From NCBI GenBank assembly GCA_017979445.1, contig CM030704.1, positions 12,507,658-12,571,657 of the forward strand: a stretch of DNA of 64,000 nucleotides, written 5' to 3'. The stretch is from Akebia trifoliata. Lineage: Eukaryota > Streptophyta > Magnoliopsida > Ranunculales > Lardizabalaceae. This document shows positions 49,601 to 58,600 of this stretch, piece after piece. The notes below the pieces were generated by a model. It was not told where the DNA came from. It was given only the letters and a program-made list of their open reading frames with translations, and searched no databases. Every line of letters starts with the position of its first letter. Position 1 is the stretch's first letter. The position numbers and the translations under genes are program-made.

Positions 49601-52600
49601 CTCCACAACATGATCTAATTGGATGGTGTAAATTCTCCTTATTTTTTTTTTCCATTTTAAAAAAGGGAGGGTATTTTGAATAAAATCACAAATTCACAAT
49701 TATCTCTTCGTCAGTCAGTTATGGTGACTTTATGTCAAGGGTAAGCCTCATCTTGCATTTTGCACGGTATGGTATCCCTAATATTGACCCTCTTCTTCTT
49801 CTTCTAAGCTTCATTTTGAACATTTCAATCCATGCTTCATTTCACTCAAGACATGTCCTACATCGTTTGTTTGGCACGTATTATTTAGTCGACATTAGTA
49901 GGAATATAAAATTGTCACTACCAAAGGAAGCCAAATGCTCTCAACGTTTTATTAATTGTCTATTTCCTTTGTATGTTATGTATAATTAGCTGAATATTGC
50001 GGTGATAGTCATCATCTTCTATAAGTGGACGTTACATTTGATTTTGGTCTTAACTTGTGAGATCCTTGAGGGAATGGTATCAAAAGGTTGATTTTTGGCC
50101 TCAGATATAACCATAGATTGGATTTTTTTTTATGCGACAAGGTGTTCCCAACCCCTTTGGAAGTTGGACTTATCCCTGCAGATATGCCATATCCTTAGAT
50201 GGGATATCCTAAATGGTTGGCTCTGGAGACCCCTTGCACTATGTCATGTTTCATAGTGTCCAGGGTGATGACTTTCTGATGTGCAGACTATGCATGATTG
50301 TTTGTATTTTTTTTTTTAATCTGGAGATTAGTAATATCTGAGTAAATGTAATGCATAAATGAAATATAGAGATTCTATTGCCACACCAACTTTTGCTAAT
50401 GCCATCCAATTCATATGTAAATCACCAAAGAATTGCACACATCTTGGGGTTGCATTAACAAAAATTGGTGTGGTAATAGAAGCTCTCATGAAATATCATG
50501 AACTGTTGGCTCATTATTGGTTTTCATTACTGGTGTCTCTCAGCTGGAGCTGGCTTTCAAGAGAGAATTTGGAGAAACATCAGATATTTCAGTTGACGAG
50601 GTATATTGCTCTAAGATATATATTTCATAATTAAGAGATTTCAGCATACAATGTCCATATGGTGTACCAAACAGGCTGGCTTTCTTTCATGTTGTCCACC
50701 TTATTTTTGCTGTCTAGTACAGTCTATCTTGGTTTCTTATCTGCATTGTTTTACTACAATTAACTGGTTTTGCAGAACATATGCATGAAACTGTCCAAAA
50801 GTCTCCTTATTTGGGCGGAGGAACAAACTTACTGGATTGCTTCACGTTTTCTCATGATGGGATTCGAGCTAGAGCTCTACTCTCCCAGTGAATACTGCAT
50901 GGTATACTGGTTTATATATGTCGTCTTGATCAAGCTCTCAGAAAAAACACAACTTAAGATGGTGGCAAGTAGTGATGTTGGTGAGTATGCTTCTCCTTTT
51001 GTTGTTACATGACTGTTTTTTTCTACTTGTACATGAAGGTCATATGCTGTCTACCAGTCATGTCGGACACATAAGCAACCGAGTTGATCACCTATACCAA
51101 AATGGAGAACGAATGATCAGATCAGATGAATGTGACTACCAGATCCACACTTTTGGGTGTTCTGGAATAAAATTAGAGAGCTGCTATTGGCACCCCAACT
51201 TTTACCTATTACACTCCAATTTCTTAAATTATTTATCACCCCCCAATTAAAGATTAAAACACTCTTCAAAAATTACAAAGGTTTGGCTCAAAATATTATC
51301 TCAACATTATAGTACTTGTTCAAACAATTTCAGTAGTTGTTTACAATTATGATTTGGCTCATATAAAATCCTAAACCCAAAAAATAAAATCTTGTAAAAA
51401 AAATGAGAGAACTTCTATTGGCACTCCACTTTTACTTATTCTCAACTATTCTCTTATTTTCTTTATTTTTAATTGGGGTGTAACAAGTAAAAGTTGGGGG
51501 GTGCCAATAGCACCTCTCTAGAATTAGTAATGCAAAACCAATCAAATGATAGTCTGGTTCTCATTAGTAGGCCATGGTTTCCGCTCTCGGCGACAGCGAC
51601 ATCGGATTGCCCTTGTCTTTTTTCCTGTTTTTAGTTCTCTCATAATCTGCATGAAATAACTTCTCCATAGGAAAAATTCACATGTAAAACATCAGTATTT
51701 TAAATGTCATTGACCTTTGTTGTTGATCAGTGAAACGAAAGGGGAAGAAGAAAAGGGATCTTCCAAACGACATTGCCAGGGATCCTCAGGTTTCATCCTC
51801 AATCCTCTTGCTTCAGTGCTATACATATCTCTCTGAAGGACTCACAATGGTATGTGTACTTATTCTACGTAAAGTTTATTCTAACTCTAGCTCATCCATA
51901 ATCATACAATAATACTTAAAATGGTTGTGATCCATTGACACATGAAGAATGACTGATGCATTCAGATCTGGAAATTGAGACTAATTTGTGTGAAAACTTC
52001 AAGAGAAGTTGAGAAGTTAAGTTGGAAGAGAAAAATCTCTCTCGAATCTATTTTATTCAACTACAACTTCTTTACAACTACATTTCATGGCGTATTTATA
52101 GGCAAAAGGGAAACATAATAGTCCAAGTGAAATGACAACATTACCCTTACATGACCACTTAAAAGTAACAAAATAAAACTACAAAGAAACTTCCAACTAA
52201 CTCACTCACTCCAACAACTAACTATTTCAGGTTGTTACAAATAATTAATTAATTAACTAACAAACAAACTCCAACCAACCAACCAACCAACTAACTAACA
52301 AACTTCAACCACTGACTAACTTGGACTGCATCATTCTCCCATCCTTAAAAGAACTCGACCACGAGTTAGGAGACATAATAGGGCAGCAAATGTTGTACAA
52401 TTAACACATCTAATGTGTTTAAATGTGGAGGAAGCTCCACCCTGTAAGCATTATCATTGATGCATTCCAATATCTTACAAGGTCCCACTTTGCAAGCTTT
52501 GAGTTTGGTGTATAAGCCACCCGACTGCTTATCTTTGTTTAAAACCACCCAAATCAAGTCGCCTACATTGTACACAACTCTCCTCTTATGAGGATCAGTA

Positions 52601-55600
52601 ACTTCCTTATATTTGTTGTTCGAACTCTCAAGTTGGAATTTGATTTGTGCATGAAGATCCTTCATAAATGCTGCCATATCTTTAGTTCTAGCATTTGTTC
52701 TCTTGGTAAAGGAACAAAATCAACAACACTAGAGGGCTTTGAACCATACATCACTTCAAAAAGAGAAGTATTAGTAGTTTTGATCCTTGAAGAGTTGTAA
52801 GCAAATTCAGCCAAATTAATAACATTATCCCAACACTTGATACTCCTCAACTAGACAGCGTAGCCAATTCCCAAGGCTTCAATTGATAACTTATGTTTGC
52901 CCATCAGTTTGAAGGTGAAAGGAAGTGTTGGAATTCAATTCAGTTCACATGAACTTCCATAAAGTATGCCAAACATGTCTAAGGAACTTGGCATCTCTAT
53001 CGGAGGCAATAGAAGGAGGCACAATATGCAATTTGTAAACCTCTTTGAAAAAGAGTTTAGCAATATGTGAAGCATCCATAATTTTCCGGCATGGAACAAA
53101 GTGTGCCATTTTAGAGAACTGATCCACAATCATCATGATAGTCATTCTTTCTTTAAGTGGGTGAGAGACCCAACACAAAGTCCATACTAAAGCACAACCA
53201 AGGTTTAGTAGGTACCGGAAGTGGTAAGTATAGCCCCACATTAGTAGCCACACCCTTGCTCTTTTGGCACACATGGCACCTTTGAACATACCTTGTGATT
53301 CCTGGTAAACAGTAATCCTTTTGAAGCAATGCAAGAGTCTTATCTCGACTAAAATGACCCAAATTGTGTAACTCAACAAGAATCTTCTCTCGTAAGGAAC
53401 AATTTGGTACATACTATCTCATGACCTTGAAAAGAAAGCCATCTTTGACTAGAAAATCAACATGCTTACCTTGTTGAATTGTATGTAGAATAGGAGGTAA
53501 ATAAGGATCCTTGAAACTATCAAACCAGCCACTACATTCCTCATCTCAATCAATAAAGTAGCTCTTCGACCCAACCCATCAGCTACCTTATTAAGAATAT
53601 TGACTTGTGCTTCAAAGAGAAAGTGAATTGTTGTAAGAAATTCACCCACCGGGCATGTTGTTTGTTTAGATGATATTAGCTATTGGTGTACTTAAGAGCT
53701 TCATGGTCGGTACAAAGAATGAACTCCTTGTAAGCCAAATAGTACCCCCAATGGTTGATAGCTTGTACTATAGGATAGAACTCCAAATCATAAGTTAAAT
53801 ACTTGAGCTTAACACCATTCACTTTTCACTATACTAGGCAATGGGCTGTCCTTCTTGACTAAGAACAGCTCTAATTCCAACTCCCGATGCATCACCATCT
53901 AGTTCAAAAGTCTTATCAAAGTCGGGTAAAGTTAGAACGGAAGCCTCGGTAAGTACCCACAAAACTATCTTGGGCTTCTTGTTTCCACTCAAATACATTC
54001 TTCTTAAGGCAATTCGTGAGAGGGGCTGGTAAGGTACTGAAATTTCTAATAAATCTTCTATAAAAAATGGTAAGACCATGAAAGCTTCTCACTTCTTGAA
54101 TGCTAGAAGGTGTAGGCCAACCCACAATGGCTTTGACCTTGTCTTCATCTGTGAATACTCCATAGGACACCACATACCCCAATAAAACCACTCAATCAAC
54201 AACAAAGCTACATTTCTTCAAATTGTCATAAAACTTTTCTTTCCTCAACAAATCAAACACTTGTTGAAGATGGAATAGATGCTCCCTCAATCCGCGGTTA
54301 TAAATCAATATATCATCAAATTAGACCACTACACGCACTCCCAAAAGAGGTTGCAACATTTGAATCATCACTCTCGTGAAATTGCTAGGAGCATTGGTGA
54401 GTCCAAATGGCATGACAAGCCATTCAAAGAGCCCATTGTGCGTCTTGAACATGGTTTTCCATTCATCCCATGGTCGGATTCTAATTTGATGATAACCTTT
54501 TCGGAGATCAATCCTGGAAAGCATTCTTGCACCCGTTAAGCAATCCAACATGTCATCCAACCTAAGAATCAGAAAACGATATTTTATAGTTATCTTGTTT
54601 ATAACTTGACTATCCACATATTCTCCAAGAACGATCTTTTTTGGGTGTTAATATTGTTGGGACTGCACATGGGCTAAGACTAGGTCGTATGTACCCTCGC
54701 TCAAAGAGCTCTTCCACTTGCTTTTGAAGCTCTTCCTTCTCTTTAGTGTCATTCTATAGGCTGCCTTGTTTGGAAGGGTTGAATTGGGTACTAGATCAAT
54801 GCAATGTTGGACACCTCACATAGGAGGCAACTCGGGAGGCAATTCAAGAGGAAAAACATCAGCATAGTGTTTTAGAAGTTCTTCCACAATTATTGGCTTA
54901 TGAAAATCAATAACTTTTTCTTTTGGAATTAAAGCAACAATGTAACCAGAAGTAATCAAGTACCTCTTGGTAACTTTAACTTCACCCTCTTCTTAAACCA
55001 TGATAGTTTGTAAGTATAATGTTCTTTGGTCTTGAGGTTCAATTTATCAATCACCCCTTGTACCTCTTGGTAACTTTAACTTCACCCACTTCTTAAACCA
55101 TAATAGTTTGTAAGTATGACAATGTTCTTTGGTCTTGAGGTTCAATTTATCAATCACCACTTGTGACATCACATTCTCACAACTCCCTCCATCGATGATT
55201 AAGTTACACATTCTTCCACCAATATTACCAGTGGTAGAAAAGATATTGGTTCTCACCAATCTTCTTCATTTTCATGCTTGGGAGTAAGAAGAGTCTTCTT
55301 CATCATAGTTGCTAGTCCCTCTTCTTCATCAAGATCTCCACCAATGTTCGCATTGAGAGGTTGATAATAGATGGATAGTTCTTCATTTAGTTCCGATTCC
55401 ACCATTTCCTCCAATAAAAATGCCTTATTGTGAGGATCATTTACCTTCCTACAGTCCAAAGACTTGTTTAAGGGCTCACCACATTTGTAGCACTTGAAGT
55501 TGTCACCTTGGAATTGATTTCCAGACCCAAATTGATTTGTATGGGACTGATCAGATGCATTAGGAATAGACTTTGCTTGCTGTCTAACCCCGGCAGCATC

Positions 55601-58600
55601 ACTCTTACTCATATTTCATGAGTTGTCAAACTTGGTTTCAATTCAAAATGGTTGTCCAACCCTAGAGCTACCTTAGGACTTCTGTCTATACCTTGGTATA
55701 CTCCTATTTTGTTGTTTTTCCACCAACGAAGCTCGATTATTAGCCTTCAAAACAATCCACAAATTTGGTAAACTAAGGATATCTTGAATAGAAGGTTTCA
55801 AGCCACTAAGATACCTTGCAACCATTTGTTCTTCTTTGGTTTCATTCAAATCAGCTCTTGCTACGAATTGATAGAACTCCTCGGTGTATTCATCCACACA
55901 CCCATGTTGTTGATGATTCTACAAGGTTTTATACATGTTTGGATGTAATTGAAAGGAAGAAATTGCTCCTTGAGCTTCTTTTTCATCTTGTACAAATTCT
56001 TGATCTTCCCTTTATCTCTTTGAACTCGATTCACTTGCAATTATTCCCACCATGTGGAGGTCCTTCCCTTGAGTTTTATGGCAAGTAATTTCACCTTCCA
56101 CTCCTCAGAAACCTCATAATACTCAAAAACTCATTCAAGAGCATTAAACCAATCAATAAATTCTTATGGATCGAGTTTACCTTGAAATTCCGGTAGATCT
56201 ACATTGATATTATTCTCCAGTCAAAAATTACTATTCTGATTCATCCCAAAAGGATTTTTAAAATCGGAGGTGCTTGAGTTAGAAGTATCATCGTCTCCGG
56301 ACATAGAATGAGGAGTTTGAAGCCTTCGAAGATGCTCCATTGGAGATTGAAGGTGTTCAACTTTTTCAGTTAAAGCCTCAACTTGTCTTCGAGGGTGTTC
56401 CATCTCATCTTGTGGATTAGGATGTTGTGCTGCCCCGTCCTTCCAGATTAATAGCAGCATTGGCGTCTCCCTGACCACATTGATTTCGTCGTCGTAGTTG
56501 TCGATTCATTTCGAATACCCGATGACACAACTTCAATAGTCAAAAACCAAAATTTTCAGGTCTGAAATTAAAAAACCAAATATGAAAATCCGCAATTTCA
56601 ATATATCTGAAATTGAATACATATATGAAAATCTGCAACTTCAACAGATCTGAAATTGAAAATAGATCTGAAAAAAAATCTGTAATTTATTTTTTCACAG
56701 ATCTAAAATCAGATTAACTTCTCTCCAAATTATATCGCATTCCCTTGTCTTTGATACCAAATGATGCAATCAAATCTAGAAATTGAGACTAATTTGTGTG
56801 AAAACTTCAAGAGAAGTTGAGAAGTTAAGTTGGAAGAGAAAAATCTCTCTTGAATCTATTTTATTCAACTAAACTTCTTAACGACACATTTGTTGGCCTA
56901 TTTAAAGGCAAAATAGAAACATACCCGCCCAAGTGAAATGACAACATCACCTATACATGAAGACTTAAAAAGTGAAAATAAAACTAAAGATAAACTAATG
57001 ACTAACTAACTAACTGACTCAAACAACTAACTATTTCAGGTTGTTACAAACTGAAATAACAAACAATTAACTAACTAACTAACAAACTCCAACCACTAAC
57101 TAACTTGGACTGCATCAGACTCATGAGAAAACACATGATCCCAACCATTTAGATACAAAATCCAACAACTGAGATTTATGTGTATTTTGATAGCACAAAT
57201 TAAGAAAAATATGTAAACATAGTATCTTTAATTTAGTTTTCATAGATATCAACTAAATTAACAAAAATCCTCTAATCTAAAGTCAATATTGACCTCATCC
57301 CTCCAGTGGACCGAGGGGGGGCATTGTCACCATCACCATCATCGTCACCGTCATCTCCCTCCTCCACTTAAAAGTGAGCCCTAGCTTTCAACTTTGAGAA
57401 GTCTTAGAATAATAAATACTGAAAAGATTTTTTTTTATAAAGCCCTCAAAGTTTTGGTGAATATTTTAGACATCCCTATGTTTTAAAAAATCTAATAAGA
57501 CATCCTAGACCATGGTTTTTTTGAAAAGACTAAAGAAAAAAGATTTTTTTTTTTTTTTTTTTAAATTTAAATAAAAATCCCGCTTGAAGCACTGGGTGCC
57601 TGAGTAGGCTAGACACCCGCTTTCGACAACCGTGCCAAGGATAAATCTCAACATTGGATTCTATGATTTTTTAATGAGTCATTCTTCATGAGTCAAGGGA
57701 TCCTGGCCCATACTTAAATTAGGTTGTGAATAATGTGTGCTCCCCGCTCTGGTGACACTTAAATCGTTGTTGGTTTGGACCCATCATTTAATGGCTCCCA
57801 CAGAGGGTGATCATTGTTTTAAAATTCTAAGGTGTGAAGCGAGGCATTTCAGTAGTCAGAACCTTGAGGCATAACACTGGTGACCATGCATTTTTGTAGA
57901 AGGTAAGTTATTAAACATAAAAATAAAAAATAGAAGAGGAAATTTTTTTATGAGTATTCATAATTCCACATTTCAAAGTTAAGTATCCAGACCCAATTCC
58001 AAAGTCATCAAAATCCAATTGAAATGTACAACATTTGGAGGTTCATATTTCCCAAATTTCTAAATTTAAACCCCTTTAACAAAAACCAATACTTTCAGTT
58101 TAACAACCATTACTAAAAAGGAAAAAAAGAAGCAACACCACTCTAATACTTGTGCAACAACAGTGGAATAGACTCAGCATAGAGATAAAAGTAGAAATAC
58201 TGAAGAAACAAAAACTAGTGGAAGAATAGCCAGAGTTTGATATCTAAATTGAAGTTTATATCGTGAACAACTTTATAATTATAATGACTATTGTGTATTG
58301 ATATTTGTATTTTGCTTCACCATACCAACTCAATTGATTTGAACTCCTTCAGATGCTTGCTGCTTTGAGGAACGAACACAATGCCTTCCAAAGACTGAAC
58401 CCTTTTAATACTGAGGAAGAGGTATATATGCTATTCTGCTAAACGCCTCTTCTCCATATATTTATTTGCCTTTCAATATTCAAGTTTGTGTTTATAGTTG
58501 GAGAACTGTTTCATGATTTGTGACTTAGCTAAGTGAAGCCAAATTTTAATGTGTTCTTAATGTAATAAACATTTACATAATGTTCAGGATTAAGCAAAGC

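Larger units (their letters stand above)
51954..57118 (-). mobile_element. gypsy E, Ty3/gypsy element in intron 13
   Basis: LTRs at 51954-52333 and 56762-57118 begin TGATGCA and end TGCATCA, a 7-bp inverted terminus. TTGATACCAA beside the right LTR is the reversed primer site and TTCTCCCATCCTT beside the left one the reversed purine tract. The coding order on the minus strand is gag, protease, reverse transcriptase, integrase, all broken. A target duplication is not clear (left ATGAC, right GACTC). It is antisense to the gene and resembles gypsy B in protein text. Confidence 0.93.
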
